From NCBI GenBank assembly GCA_018266055.1, contig JAFDYT010000012.1, positions 149,111 to 213,110 of the forward strand: DNA of 64,000 nt, given 5' to 3'. Both the position numbers and the translations under genes were made by a program. Shown one piece after another: positions 15,321 through 26,200 of the stretch (positions are counted from its first letter, which is position 1; every line of letters begins with the position of its first letter). The notes under the pieces are model-generated. The model made no database searches and had not been told where the DNA came from. It saw nothing but the letters and a program-made list of their open reading frames with translations. This DNA comes from Bacteroidota bacterium. Lineage in GTDB: Bacteria > Bacteroidota > Bacteroidia > Cytophagales > Cyclobacteriaceae.

Positions 15321-18041
15321 TCAATACCCTTGTTGCGAGTCGATGAAGCTGCGCGTGCGGTTAAGCTTCAGGTCTTTCAGCAACGACGATTTGATTCCGA
15401 TGTTGAAGGTGTAGGACTGCCATTTTCCAAAAGGCACCCAGTTTAGCGACATCTGCCAGCAGTGTAGGTCGCGGCTCAGTCCAAGGTTAGTTTGGGTAAA
15501 TTGTTGGTTGACGAAATCATATCCCGAGCTGTAAGTCACCTTCCATTTTTCGCTTAGGCTCACATCGCCATTAAAGCGGGCACCTTGTGTCACGGTGGCG
15601 GCGCCGGTACTTCTTGAATAAGATACATTGTAGCTGATGCGCAAATTCCACGGAATGGAGAAATCCACATACGTATCCGGATTGCGCAGCAGGTAATCTT
15701 TGTCGGCCTGAGACGCATTGGCTTTGCCGACCTTCTCACGCATCTGCGTATCTTTTTTCTGGCCTTTGGGATTGAGGTTGGTGCTGAAAGCCAGCGTGGC
15801 AGAGGTAATGCGACCAAAGCTTCCTGCATTCCATGAATAGCGACTTACACGCAGCACAGAGTAAACGGGCTGGTCGTTGGCGTTTACTCCGGAGCGCACA
15901 TTCCAATATTGATAAGGATCGAGTGTGGCGCTTACGTTCACGTTGATTTTGTTGTCGAGTACGTTTGAGTTGGCGCTGATGGAGATCGGGGCAAGCTTAA
16001 AGGAGTCTGCCAGGAAATTATAGCTTGATCCCAGCGACATATTGTTGATCAATGAAATCTTGCGGTCAACGGTATCTTTCTTGTTGCGCACTTTCATTTC
16101 AAGTGTATTTCCGATACCGAAGCTCATCGCTTCGCTTCGTCCTTGCGGCGCCTGCCCGTAGATGAACCCTTCGTGAATAGATTTCAGCACCACTGTGGGC
16201 TTTCCATTGGCGTCGGTGATACCAATGCGTTGATAGTATCCATACTTTGGATCAGCAAAATCAGGACTGTAGCTGAAGCCAATGCTGGGCGTAATCAAGT
16301 GGCGGATCGCGCGTATGCGTGCTGTTTTACTTTTGGCCAGATAGGTTCCGTAAATGCGTGTAGTCATACTCAACGAAAGGCTATAAAATGACTCACGGTT
16401 GAATTGATGCACGGTATCTTTCTTCACGGCAGTAGTACCAAGCGTAAGGGGCCCGGTAGGCGAGGCAGTCCAGTTTACCTTTTCGAGATACCAGAGCTCA
16501 GTGAAATTGGCGCTGGCCGTGAGTGTGAAAAATTTGAACGCTTTGAACGAAGTACTGATCGGAATGACGTGGCGCATACCCTTGCTGGCATTGCGGAAAT
16601 ACGTAGGCAGGTTTTGGGCATTGAACGCGCCGATACTGTCGCGTACTGTGCCGTCTTTGTTTTTGGCAATATTGCCCAGGTCGTTGTTGATCTGGTTGAC
16701 GGCGTTCATCGAATACTTCACCTGCAGGTTTTGCAGAATCATCGCCTTGGACGTTTTGAAAGGATAAATGTTATTGACGTTGAAACTGATGTCGGGTAAA
16801 CCAAGGTCTACACGGCGTGTTTTAAAATCCTGACTGTGCCTTAAGTTGGTGGCTAGAGAGAATGGTGTACCGGGAAACGATTTTGAAAATGATATGTTGG
16901 AAGCGGCTTTCTGCTGTACATTACTGTTTTGCAACAGCGCCGCATTGGTTTGGCCAACCCCCAGATAGTTGTTGCTGTTGTTAGTGCTAGTAGAGGCATT
17001 AACTGAAGCGGCAAATCGCGACGTGCCTTTCGACTTGGGCGAGTGACTCCAGGTAATACTAAAGTCTTTGCGCTTGTCGGGCTTCTCGATGTTTACACTG
17101 TAGTTGTTGTTGTTAAACGAAAAAGCGATGCTGCCCGTGTATTTGTAGCGGCTGATATAATTGGAGTTGAGGTATAATCCGGTGGATCCTTTGGAATACA
17201 GGTCGGCGGTGAGACTTAATTTAATGTAATCGTTGATGTCAAAATAATAGCCGGCGCGCCGCAGGAAAAACCCGCGAATTTGTTCTTCGCCATACGCCGG
17301 AACGATAATGCCCGACGAACTTTTGCGCTGCGAGGGAAACAAACCGAAGGCAAAACCGAGTGGCGTAGGCACGTGGTTGAATTCCATATAAAAAGGTCCG
17401 GAAACAATTTTGTCGCCGGGGATGGCCTTTGCTTTCTTAGAGATAATTCTGAAGTGCGGGTCGGCCAGGTCGCAGGTGGTGTAGGCATTGCCGATGGTGA
17501 AGAGTTCGTTCTTCGAATTTTTATACACCTGATCACCGTGTACAAATCCTTCGCCTTCTTTGGTCACTACCTCGGTGATCTTCGCTTTTTTAGATTTGAA
17601 GTTGTAGATCATTCCTTTGGTTTCGTACTCGTTTTCTCCGTCTTTGAAAATCGGAAATCCGATCATCTGGCCAGTGCTGTCTTTTTTACCGTTGGCGGTG
17701 ATGGTCGATTTTTCGTAGTCGATGAAAATCTCTTCGGCGTCGAGTTTTATTTTTCCGTACGTAACTTTTGCATTGCCGTAGAGCCGTACAATTTTCCGGT
17801 GAAGTTCGGAGACGATGGAGTCGTCAGCCGAGTAAATGATGGTAGACTCAATGTCGCTTTTGGGCGTATTTTTTGTGGAGTCCTTCTTTACTTTGGTAGT
17901 ATCGGCGCCGATTCCCTTACGGGTTGAATCTTTGGCTGCGGCCAACCTGCCCGGTCGCTGGGTTTGGCGTCGGGCCTGCCCCGTAGCCATAAATTGAATA
18001 CCGAAAAGGAAAACAGCTGAAAAGAGGATGAAACGAGCCAC
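15321..18041 (-). CDS. LptD/OstA-like outer-membrane LPS assembly protein
   Basis: 906 residues from a GTG at 18041, giving a signal sequence (MARFILFSAVFLFGIQFMA). The open frame runs a further 111 codons upstream, but those cover the start of the divergent amidase gene and look non-coding. After a lysine/threonine linker, the OstA-type beta-jellyroll follows (VTYGKIKLDAEEIFIDYEK, KAKITEVVTKEGEGFVHG, YTTCDLADPHFRI, GDKIVSGPFYME), then a long outer-membrane beta-barrel (GSIAFSFNNNNYS, RNASKGMRHVIPIS, RYSWNAGSFGR, WNLRISYNVSYS). This is the layout of Bacteroidota LptD, which inserts lipopolysaccharide in the outer leaflet. No LptE gene adjoins. Confidence 0.85.
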   Translation of the reverse strand: MARFILFSAVFLFGIQFMATGQARRQTQRPGRLAAAKDSTRKGIGADTTKVKKDSTKNTPKSDIESTIIYSADDSIVSELHRKIVRLYGNAKVTYGKIKLDAEEIFIDYEKSTITANGKKDSTGQMIGFPIFKDGENEYETKGMIYNFKSKKAKITEVVTKEGEGFVHGDQVYKNSKNELFTIGNAYTTCDLADPHFRIISKKAKAIPGDKIVSGPFYMEFNHVPTPLGFAFGLFPSQRKSSSGIIVPAYGEEQIRGFFLRRAGYYFDINDYIKLSLTADLYSKGSTGLYLNSNYISRYKYTGSIAFSFNNNNYSVNIEKPDKRKDFSITWSHSPKSKGTSRFAASVNASTSTNNSNNYLGVGQTNAALLQNSNVQQKAASNISFSKSFPGTPFSLATNLRHSQDFKTRRVDLGLPDISFNVNNIYPFKTSKAMILQNLQVKYSMNAVNQINNDLGNIAKNKDGTVRDSIGAFNAQNLPTYFRNASKGMRHVIPISTSFKAFKFFTLTASANFTELWYLEKVNWTASPTGPLTLGTTAVKKDTVHQFNRESFYSLSLSMTTRIYGTYLAKSKTARIRAIRHLITPSIGFSYSPDFADPKYGYYQRIGITDANGKPTVVLKSIHEGFIYGQAPQGRSEAMSFGIGNTLEMKVRNKKDTVDRKISLINNMSLGSSYNFLADSFKLAPISISANSNVLDNKINVNVSATLDPYQYWNVRSGVNANDQPVYSVLRVSRYSWNAGSFGRITSATLAFSTNLNPKGQKKDTQMREKVGKANASQADKDYLLRNPDTYVDFSIPWNLRISYNVSYSRSTGAATVTQGARFNGDVSLSEKWKVTYSSGYDFVNQQFTQTNLGLSRDLHCWQMSLNWVPFGKWQSYTFNIGIKSSLLKDLKLNRTRSFIDSQQGY

Positions 18042-18144
18042 AATGCCTTTGCCGATGATCAAGGTTAACGAATATTTAGCATGTTGCGAAAAATTCACAA
18101 CTTTGCGCAAAGTTATTTCAATTCTGTCACACATCGCTACGTTC

Positions 18145-18927
18145 GTGAGGAATATCGGGTTAAAGGTTTTTCTTTTAGCAATAACCTTGCTAAACTCTTC
18201 GGCATCATTTTTACCTACGGGTACCAAGGTATCGACGATCGTCATCGATCCCGGACACGGCGGCAAAGACCCTGGTACTTCAGGTAAATCCACCAAGGAG
18301 AAGGACATTGCGCTGAAGATCTCGCTGAAATTCGGCGCATACATCGAAAAAAACATGCCCGATGTAAAAGTCATCTATACCCGCAAAGACGACCGCTACA
18401 TGCCCCTGGAAGACCGGGCCGAACTGGCCAACAAGGTGAAGGCCGATCTTTTTGTTTGCATCCATGCCAATTCCCTTCCAGGCGCAGCCGCCTATGGCAC
18501 CGAAACGTTTGTGATGGGCTTGCACAAAGACAAAGGAAACTTTGAAGTAGCCAAGCGCGAAAACTCAGTAATCCTGATGGATGAAAACTACGAAGAGCGT
18601 TACGAAGGATTTGATCCCAAAAGTCCTGAGTCGTATATATTGTTTACCTTGAGTCAGAGTGCGTATCAGGAAAGCAGCCTTAGGTTTGCCCAAAAGGTAG
18701 AAGATCAGTTTAAGCACAAGACAGGCCGCTATAGTCGCGGAGTAAAGCAGGCCGGATTTTGGGTGTTGTGGCGTACGGCCATGCCCAGCGTGCTGATCGA
18801 AACCGGATTTTTGTCGTATGGCAAAGAGGAGAGTTTTTTGGCCAGCGATGCAGGTCAGGACGCGATGGCGGCAGGCATTTACCGCGCCTTTAAGGAGTAT
18901 AAAACTGAAATGGAAGCAATAAACTAA
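18145..18927 (+). CDS. N-acetylmuramoyl-L-alanine amidase (Amidase_3)
   Basis: 260 residues from a GTG at 18145, which places a signal peptide (RNIGLKVFLLAITLLNSSAS) at the N terminus. The frame is open to 18028 but the added residues carry no signal features. Zinc ligands and catalytic residues: IVIDPGHGGKDPG (histidine), a glutamate in the DDRYMPLEDRAELAN region, FVCIHANSLP (histidine) and VLIETGFLSYGKEE (catalytic glutamate). Cleaves the stem peptide from peptidoglycan in the periplasm during growth and daughter-cell separation. Five bases separate it from the mlaD-like gene, so the two are probably co-transcribed. Confidence 0.92.
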   Translation: MRNIGLKVFLLAITLLNSSASFLPTGTKVSTIVIDPGHGGKDPGTSGKSTKEKDIALKISLKFGAYIEKNMPDVKVIYTRKDDRYMPLEDRAELANKVKADLFVCIHANSLPGAAAYGTETFVMGLHKDKGNFEVAKRENSVILMDENYEERYEGFDPKSPESYILFTLSQSAYQESSLRFAQKVEDQFKHKTGRYSRGVKQAGFWVLWRTAMPSVLIETGFLSYGKEESFLASDAGQDAMAAGIYRAFKEYKTEMEAIN

Positions 18928-18932
18928 TACAC

Positions 18933-19907
18933 GTGAAAAACAAAGAATTGAAGGTAGGTCTGTTCAGCGCGATCACGCTGGTGTTGCTTTATTTTGGATT
19001 TAATTTTTTGAAAGGCATCGATTTTTTTGAAAAGAAGAAAATCTACTATGCCGTGTACGACAACATCGATCAGCTCGCCGTGTCCAACCCGGTGCTGGTC
19101 AACGGCTACGCTGTGGGGCGGGTGAGTCGCATCCGCATTCTGCAAAACCGCAACAACCACGTGCTGATTGAAATGGAGATTGACGCCGACATCGCCATCA
19201 CTGATTCTACGAAAGCTATTTTGAACAGCGAACTACTCGGCGGTAAATCGGTGCTTTTGAAAATGGCGCGATCTACCAAAATCCTGAACGAAGGCGACAC
19301 GCTGCATACCGAAGTGGCCAAAGGAATGTTTGATGTGCTCTCTGAAACGGCAACACCCGTGGCTACCGACTTGCAGACTACGTTGCGGAAATTCAATTCG
19401 GTGATTGACAACTTTAACAAGAACTTCGAAAAACTTGACGTGATTCTCACCAAGCTGCAGACTACACCTGACTTGATCAACAAAACGCTGGTGACGACCA
19501 ACTCGAATATTGAAACGCTATCGGCCAGTTTTAAAACCGATGCCGAAAAACTCGGCGTGGTGCTCGATGAACTTAAGCCCACACTCAGCAACATGAAGGT
19601 GCTGTCTGATTCGCTTAAGCGTTTGAAGCTGAATGAAACCCTTGTCAAAACACAGCATGTGCTCACGAGTCTTAATGAATCGCTGGGCAAGCTGAAAAAG
19701 CGCGACAACACCATGGGCCGCCTGATGAACGAGGATTCGCTTTATGTTAATCTTAATAAACTCATTGTCGATCTTGACAAACTTTCTAAGCATTTCAACA
19801 GCAATCCGAAACACTTTCTTGGCCCGCTCGGCAAGAGCAAATCGAAAATAGAAAAAGACCTGCGCAGGGAAGAAGAGAAAAAGAAAGCGGCCGCCGCCAA
19901 AAAATAA
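18933..19907 (+). CDS. MlaD/MCE family lipid-transport protein
   Basis: 324 residues, GTG start. One N-terminal membrane helix (LKVGLFSAITLVLLYFGFNFL) is followed by a single MCE domain (KKKIYYAVYDNIDQLAVSNPVLVNGYAVGRVSRI ending LLGGKSVLLKM in substance) and a long predicted coiled coil with KK-rich tail. MCE proteins form rings that carry phospholipids between membranes in the Mla-type pathway. The expected MlaE/MlaF permease and ATPase genes are not next to it. Organisation amidase - MCE protein is a pairing I recall in Bacteroidota. A second, cassette-located MCE lipoprotein lies at 37935-38396. Confidence 0.88.
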   Translation: MKNKELKVGLFSAITLVLLYFGFNFLKGIDFFEKKKIYYAVYDNIDQLAVSNPVLVNGYAVGRVSRIRILQNRNNHVLIEMEIDADIAITDSTKAILNSELLGGKSVLLKMARSTKILNEGDTLHTEVAKGMFDVLSETATPVATDLQTTLRKFNSVIDNFNKNFEKLDVILTKLQTTPDLINKTLVTTNSNIETLSASFKTDAEKLGVVLDELKPTLSNMKVLSDSLKRLKLNETLVKTQHVLTSLNESLGKLKKRDNTMGRLMNEDSLYVNLNKLIVDLDKLSKHFNSNPKHFLGPLGKSKSKIEKDLRREEEKKKAAAAKK

Positions 19908-19918
19908 AATCGTGTGCA

Positions 19919-21544
19919 ATGGATTTAGAATTCAACAAGAATGAAGATCAGTTGAAGCAACTCTGCTTTCAGTTGCGCACCAAAGAAAAGAAAGTAAAGC
20001 AGGGTGGCGGCGAGAAAAAAATCAATGAACAGCACGACAAGGGCAAGCTCACGGCTCGTGAGCGTATCGAATACCTGACGGACAAAGGAGCTCGATTTTT
20101 GGAAATCGGTCTTTTTGCCGGCGATGGAATGTATGCCGAACAAGGCGGCTGCCCTTCGGGTGGAGTTGTTACCGGCATCGGTTATGTATGCGGGCGACAG
20201 TGCGTGATCGTGGCCAACGACGCGACGGTGAAAGCAGGTGCGTGGTTTCCGATCACCGCCAAGAAAAACTTGAGGGCACAGGAAGTGGCCATGGAAAACC
20301 GCCTTCCCATCATTTACCTCGTGGATAGCGCCGGCGTGTTCCTGCCAATGCAGGATGAAATTTTTCCCGACAAGGAACATTTCGGCAGGCAGTTTCGCAA
20401 CAACGCGAAGATGTCGTCGATGGGCATTGTGCAGATCGCCGCGATTATGGGCAGCTGCGTAGCTGGCGGTGCGTATCTGCCGATCATGAGCGACGAAGCC
20501 ATGATTGTAGATAAAACCGGCTCAATTTTTCTGGCTGGCTCATATCTGGTGAAAGCGGCCATCGGCGAAGATATTGACAACGAAACATTGGGCGGCGCAA
20601 CTACGCATTGCGAAATATCCGGTGTAACCGACAACAAGTTTCCCAACGATCAGGCATGCCTTGATTACATCCGCACCTTGTTCGATAAAATCGGTTCACC
20701 GGTGGCGGCAGGTTTTGATCGTACAACACCCAAAGCGCCCAAAGAAAAAGCAGAAGAAGTTTACGGTCTGCTGCCGTCGGACAGAGTAAAGCCTTACGAC
20801 ATGCTGGAGATCATCAAACGCATGGTGGATGACTCTGCATTTGAAGAGTATAAACCCCTTTACGGGAAAACAATACTGTGTGGATTTGCCCGCATTGAAG
20901 GTTGGGCGGTGGGAATCATCGCCAACCAGCGCAAGACGGTGAAAACCAAAACCGGCGAGATGCAAATGGGTGGTGTGATCTACTCCGACTCTGCCGACAA
21001 AGCCGCACGCTTTATCATGAACTGCAACCAGCGCAAAGTGCCGTTGGTTTTTTTACAGGATGTCAGCGGCTTTATGGTGGGCAGCAAAGCAGAGAAAGGG
21101 GGCATCATCAAAGACGGCGCAAAAATGGTGAACGCCATGGCCAACTCCACCGTGCCGAAGTTCACGTTCCTCATCGGCAACTCGTATGGCGCAGGCAACT
21201 ACGCCATGTGCGGCAAGGCCTATGACCCGCGATTGATTTACGCGTGGCCCACAGCGCAGCTCGCGGTAATGAGTGGAAACTCGGCAGCCAAAACACTATT
21301 GCAGATCAGAGTGAGTTCGCTGAAAGCGCAGGGTAAAACGATAACCGAACAGGAAGAGGCCGAACTACTGAAAGAAATTACCGATCGCTACAACGAGCAA
21401 CTGAGTCCTTACTATGCCGCCTCCCGACTTTGGGTGGACGGTGTAATCGATCCAATGGAAACAAGGACAGTCATCTCGATGGGAATTGAGGCAGCCAACC
21501 ACGCGCCTGTGGAGAAGTTTAATGTCGGAGTTATTCAAACGTGA
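19919..21544 (+). CDS. Biotin-dependent acyl-CoA carboxylase, carboxyltransferase subunit
   Basis: 541 residues. The pattern GKLTARERIEYLTDKG, PSGGVVTGIG, DATVKAGAWFPITAKKNLRAQE, LVDSAGVFLPMQDEIFPD, MGSCVAGGAYLPIMSDE, and GNSYGAGNYAMCGKAYDPR is that of methylcrotonyl/geranyl/propionyl-type carboxyltransferase beta subunits, and PMQ...FPDKEHFGR is closest to the methylcrotonyl-CoA branch. It transfers CO2 from carboxybiotin to an acyl-CoA. No biotin carboxylase or biotin-carrier subunit lies nearby. Eleven bases after the MCE gene, so it may be co-transcribed although functionally unrelated. Confidence 0.9.
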   Translation: MDLEFNKNEDQLKQLCFQLRTKEKKVKQGGGEKKINEQHDKGKLTARERIEYLTDKGARFLEIGLFAGDGMYAEQGGCPSGGVVTGIGYVCGRQCVIVANDATVKAGAWFPITAKKNLRAQEVAMENRLPIIYLVDSAGVFLPMQDEIFPDKEHFGRQFRNNAKMSSMGIVQIAAIMGSCVAGGAYLPIMSDEAMIVDKTGSIFLAGSYLVKAAIGEDIDNETLGGATTHCEISGVTDNKFPNDQACLDYIRTLFDKIGSPVAAGFDRTTPKAPKEKAEEVYGLLPSDRVKPYDMLEIIKRMVDDSAFEEYKPLYGKTILCGFARIEGWAVGIIANQRKTVKTKTGEMQMGGVIYSDSADKAARFIMNCNQRKVPLVFLQDVSGFMVGSKAEKGGIIKDGAKMVNAMANSTVPKFTFLIGNSYGAGNYAMCGKAYDPRLIYAWPTAQLAVMSGNSAAKTLLQIRVSSLKAQGKTITEQEEAELLKEITDRYNEQLSPYYAASRLWVDGVIDPMETRTVISMGIEAANHAPVEKFNVGVIQT

Positions 21545-21608
21545 GCCTCCACTGCGATTTCTGTTTTCTGTTTTGTAATTTTGATTGTAATCCTATTTTA
21601 AACTAACG

Positions 21609-22460
21609 TTGGAAGAAAAAGAACTCAAGGCATTAGTTTCGCTGCTGGACGATGAGGACCAGCAGATTGTGTCGCATGTGGAGGAGAAAATTCTTTCCAT
21701 CGGTAAGGATGCTATTCCATTTTTAGAACGCGAATGGGAGAGCAACCTCAACCCTTCGGTGCAAGGCCGCATCGAAGAATTGATTCACACGCTGCAATAT
21801 GATCTGTTGCGCGATCGCCTGAAAAAATGGTACGAAAGCCCGGACCACGACCTGCTCACCGGCATGTGGATTTTGGCAACGTATCAATACCCCGACCTTG
21901 AGCTTGAAAAACTGAAACAGGAACTTGAGCAAATCTATTACGAAACCTGGCTTGAGTTTCGGCCTGACCTTTACCCGTTCGATCAGGTGAAGGTGATCAA
22001 CAGCGTACTTTTCAACAAACTCAAGTTTGGCGCGAACACCAAAAATTTTCATTCGCCGGGCAACTCCATGATCAATGTGGTGCTTGAATCGCGCAAGGGA
22101 AACCCGATTACACTTTGTGTGATTTATTTGCTGGTGGCCCAAAAGTTGAAACTACCCGTTCACGGTGTGAACCTCCCCAATCTTTTTATCCTCACCTACA
22201 AGGACGAGAACCATCAGTTTTACATCAATGCGTTTAACCGCGGACTGATTTTCTCAAAGCAGGATATCGAAAATTATATTCACGAATTGCACCTTGTGCC
22301 TCAGTCGTCATTTTTTGAAGCGTGTAGCAGCCTGGATATTATTCGCCGCGCCTTGCGAAATCTGGTGATGAGCTTTGAAAAAATGGGCGAGCACGCCAAA
22401 GCTGACGAAGTGAAAGTACTGCTCGTGGAGATTTCGGATGGAGGAGACCTCGGCGTCTAA
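21609..22460 (+). CDS. SirB1-like transglutaminase-fold protein
   Basis: 283 residues, TTG start assumed. The first 80 residues are helical, HEAT-like (VSLLDDEDQQIVSHVEEKIL). The core SMINVVLESRKGNPITLCVIYLLVAQKLKLPVHGVNLP (described by its GNPITLCVIY and GVNLP parts) is the SirB1/transglutaminase-like domain, in which a cysteine, here in TLCVIY, and a later histidine (NHQFYINAFNRG region) are the expected dyad. Function in bacteria is poorly known. Ends convergent with and overlapping the mgtC-like gene by four bases. Confidence 0.8.
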   Translation: MEEKELKALVSLLDDEDQQIVSHVEEKILSIGKDAIPFLEREWESNLNPSVQGRIEELIHTLQYDLLRDRLKKWYESPDHDLLTGMWILATYQYPDLELEKLKQELEQIYYETWLEFRPDLYPFDQVKVINSVLFNKLKFGANTKNFHSPGNSMINVVLESRKGNPITLCVIYLLVAQKLKLPVHGVNLPNLFILTYKDENHQFYINAFNRGLIFSKQDIENYIHELHLVPQSSFFEACSSLDIIRRALRNLVMSFEKMGEHAKADEVKVLLVEISDGGDLGV

Positions 22461-23095
22461 TAGCTAAAGGAGATCACCCGATGGTCGCCTTTTAGAATTT
22501 TATTGAAAAGCTCCAGACGCGCTTCCCTGCCATACACTTCGTAAATTAAAATGTAGTTGTTCACGTCTTTCTGATCCCGCCGTTTTTTGAAACTCAAGCC
22601 AGTGTCGGTCAATGTTTTTTCGATCACCTCATCAAAGCCGCCGTTTTTTTCGAATACAATTCTATAAGTTCGGTTTTGATGAAGCCGCTCTACTACGCCC
22701 TGCACCTTTTCAAGAACGGTGAGCACGATCAGCACCACTCCAGATCCAACGATAGCAATAAAATATTCACCGGCACCTACGGCCATACCTAGTGCAGCTG
22801 AAATCCAGATCGTAGTTGCGGTAGTAATGCCGGTAATGGTAAGGCCATCCTTGAAAATTACACCTCCGCCCAGGAAGCCAATGCCTGTAACGATGTTCGC
22901 GGCCAGACGATCGGGGTTGGCAGCGCCGAGGTGAATGGAGATCTCCGTGAAGATGGTCGATCCGAGACAGATCATGATCATCGTACGAAGGCCGGCCGCT
23001 TTGCTGCGGTATTCACGCTCCAGCCCGATGGCTGCACCCACACCAAACGAGATGAGCAGGCGGAGGGCAACTTCCATATCTAGATTAAGGTTCAT
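22457..23095 (-). CDS. MgtC/SapB family membrane protein
   Basis: 212 residues from the ATG at 23095. A start 17 codons earlier is possible. The N-terminal half has the MgtC signature: LISFGVGAAIGLEREYRSKAAG, LRTMIMICLGSTIFT, GIGFLGGGVIFKDG and TTATTIWISAALGMAVG over four membrane helices. The C-terminal 80 residues form an ACT-like cytoplasmic domain. In other bacteria MgtC supports growth in low magnesium and restrains the F-type ATP synthase. Stands alone on its strand. Confidence 0.88.
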   Translation of the reverse strand: MNLNLDMEVALRLLISFGVGAAIGLEREYRSKAAGLRTMIMICLGSTIFTEISIHLGAANPDRLAANIVTGIGFLGGGVIFKDGLTITGITTATTIWISAALGMAVGAGEYFIAIVGSGVVLIVLTVLEKVQGVVERLHQNRTYRIVFEKNGGFDEVIEKTLTDTGLSFKKRRDQKDVNNYILIYEVYGREARLELFNKILKGDHRVISFSY

Positions 23096-23270
23096 GATTT
23101 CAAAAAGTTTAGCAGGTATGCATGAAATGAAATAAAGGTTCAACAACGCATTGGCCGTTGACTCCTATAAATGTAGCATTACTTTACGGAAAATAATCTG
23201 CCTGTTGAATTGACTGAAATTATAGAATCGGTAACAATAGTCAGGAAAAAATGATTTATTTTTAGTTATC

Positions 23271-26200
23271 ATGAAAAGGTCTGTTGTTGTTTTAATCGCG
23301 CTGTTTCTTTTTACTATTCGCTCGTCCGCTCAAAACTGGCAGTCAGCTTATGACGCAGCGAAAGCCAGTTATCAAAAGGAAGAGTACACAGCCTCATTGT
23401 CAAAGGCAGAGGAAGCCCTGACCAAAGAAAAAGGGATTACCGTTGCGGGCCGCGCTTATTTTATTCAACTGATTACGTTGAATTGTCTGGCGCTGAAAGA
23501 GGCGGACAAAGGAATAAAATTTAGCGCCGAGGAGATTCGGCTTTTCAAATCAGTCGAAGGTGCGAGCAGTCCGTCGCTGGCCGAAGCCAGAAAAAAAGAG
23601 ATCCTGTTTTTGCAACTTCAGAATCAATTCAAAGTCGCGCGTCAAAAATCCGATTCTGCTCTGCTATCGGTTGGGTTGGCGTATGGCAAACAGTCATTAC
23701 CTTATTATCAGATGTTATCCCTTCAAGGCGACCTTTCCTTTAGCGCAGGCGATGCCGACGACGCCCGGAAAAGCTGGGCGGCCGCTTTGCAAGGATTGGC
23801 TTCCGTTCCCGAAGCGCAGGACGAATACCGCGCCCTGCTTTACAATGCAGCTGCCCTCGACGAAAATTTGAATGATATTCCATCGGCAAAAAATAAATAC
23901 ACAACGCTTATTCAAATTCTTGAAAAGGAAAAAAAGACAGACGATGAATTGTACACGCTGAGTAAAACAGCTGTGGCGCGCCTGGGCAATCAGTCGGCAC
24001 TGCCAATGAATGATCATCTTCAAGACATCTTGAAAGAGGCCATGACGCTGGCTGCCAATCACCAGACCGAAAAGGCAATCGAGAAATACAAGGAGGCCGA
24101 AGACCAGGCAATGAAGGACAATGCGAAAAACAAAACTTCATTTTCGATTCACCTGAATTTTGCCAGGCTGCTGTTGGAGCTTGGTCGCCTGGCACAAGCG
24201 GAGCAGCCGCTTCAACAGGCAAAGCTGGTGAGTGTTTCCCTTGCCAATGCCACCATCGAAAACATCGCGGTAGAACTCACGGAGGCCGATTGGCAGTTGA
24301 CGAAGAATCAAATTCAAAATGCACAGGCGCTTTATCAAACCGCAGCGAAAAAGTTATCTAAAGATGTAGCGCCTCAGGTGAGTGGGCTGTGGCTTACGTC
24401 ATCTAAAAGATTGGTAAACAAAAATCAGCAGCCCACTGCACTTCTCCTTCTTCGAAAGTGGTTGAATGTTGCTGATCGAAATGAATTGTCCCTTGCTTCC
24501 ACCTATTGGGATGCTGCTTCGCTTTTCTGCGACGTGCATCTTTTTTTGAATCAGCCTGATTCTGCCTTGAACTTTTTGAAAACTCCTTTTGGTGAAAAGT
24601 ATCGCACGCAGGTAGAATTCAAGAAGGCAGAAGCCTATCAGCAAAAAGGACAATGGGGAACAGCCTTGCAGCTATTGAAAGAATTAGAAAATCAACCGTC
24701 GCTGTCAGGACCTGCAAAAGCGGAGGTAGCGTACCAGCACGGACGGATGGCACACAAAATGGGCGACTACCTGGAAGCAGAAAAAGAATACCGACTGGCC
24801 CTTTCCCTTTTCGGCGATTCCAATGGTGAGAGCTCCTGGCAGGTCAACAATTCGCTGGCGATCTTGTACGCCAAACTTGGAAATTATTCACAGTCTGAAA
24901 AAATCCTGGCAAGTCTTCTACAGCAAATTCCTTCGGATAATGAGTTGAGAAAAACGGTGATTGAAAATTTGTCGGCCGACCTGATTGAAACCAATCAGTT
25001 GGAGAAAGCCCAAAAGCTACAGACTGAAATTGTCAATTCGCTGCGTGCGCAAGTAGGAGAGAATGATCCCGAATACGCTACCGCACTGAACAACCTGGCA
25101 GTACTTTACCAGAAGCAGCGCAATTATCCGGAAGCAAAAAAATTATTTGCACAGTCGTTACTGATCGCAAAGAATAATTCCGGTGAAACTTCCGCTGATT
25201 ATGCATTAAAAGAAACCAGCCTTGGAGCCGTGCTCAAAGACATGGGCGATTACCGCGGAGCGGTGACGGTGCTGGAGCACGCGGAAAAAATTCTTGCCGC
25301 GCAGTTAGGAAAGTCTCACCCCGACTATGTGTTGTGCGAATACAACCTGGCGGTAGCCTACAAGCGAACCTCGAACAGCGAAGCAGCCGCGCCGCTGATG
25401 AAGCACATGGCTGAATTTTACAGCAAACAAATTCGCCAACTATTCCCGGCGATGAATGAGCAGGAGCAAGTCGCGTTTTATAATAAAGTCAACCGTCAGA
25501 TTCAGGATTACCAGCAGTTTGCGGTGGAGGTTGGGAAAAGCAAACCTGACTTTGTGAAAGACCTTTTCGATTTCAGGCTTGTCACCAAAGCCTTGTTACT
25601 AAACTCATCGGTGAAAACCCGGAACCGGATTTTGGCGAGCAACAACCCGCAACTGAAAGAACAATTTCTGCAATGGCAAAACGCCAAGGAGCAGTTGGGC
25701 AAATGGTATAGTCAGGATGCCGCCACCCAACTAAAGCAACAAGCGCAGATCCGGGAGTTGGAAGAAAAAGCGAATTCGCTTGAGAAAGCATTGTCGCTTG
25801 GCTCGATGAATTTCAAGAACGCCATGGACGAGCAGGCAGTAACGTGGAAGACGGTGGCGTCGTCACTAAAACCTCAGCAAGCTGCAGTGGAAATTGTTCG
25901 CTTGCGATCTGTGACGGGTGTAGATTCAATTTCGTATGCGGCGCTCATCGCACGCTGGGATTCGGATAAACCCGAGTTGGTCGTTTTTCCGAACGGCAAA
26001 AAAATGGAAGGGCGTGAGTACAGCTATTATAAAAACTGCATCGTGCATCGGCAGTACAATGATCGCTCGTATTCGGTGTATTGGAAACCGATGGCCGCAA
26101 GCCTGAAGGGTGTAACTACCCTGTATCTTTCCTCCGATGGAATTTACACGAAGTTGAATCCGGCCACTCTATTTGATTCGTTGGCGAATGAGTTCCTGAT

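Noticed and set aside
18042-18374. 111-codon N-terminal extension of the lptD-like gene
   Set aside because: It covers the amidase start and lacks any signal sequence; the GTG at 18041 gives one.
19919-21544. Acetyl-CoA carboxylase (AccD) assignment
   Set aside because: Motifs and length fit the methylcrotonyl/propionyl-type carboxyltransferase and not the zinc-bearing AccD.
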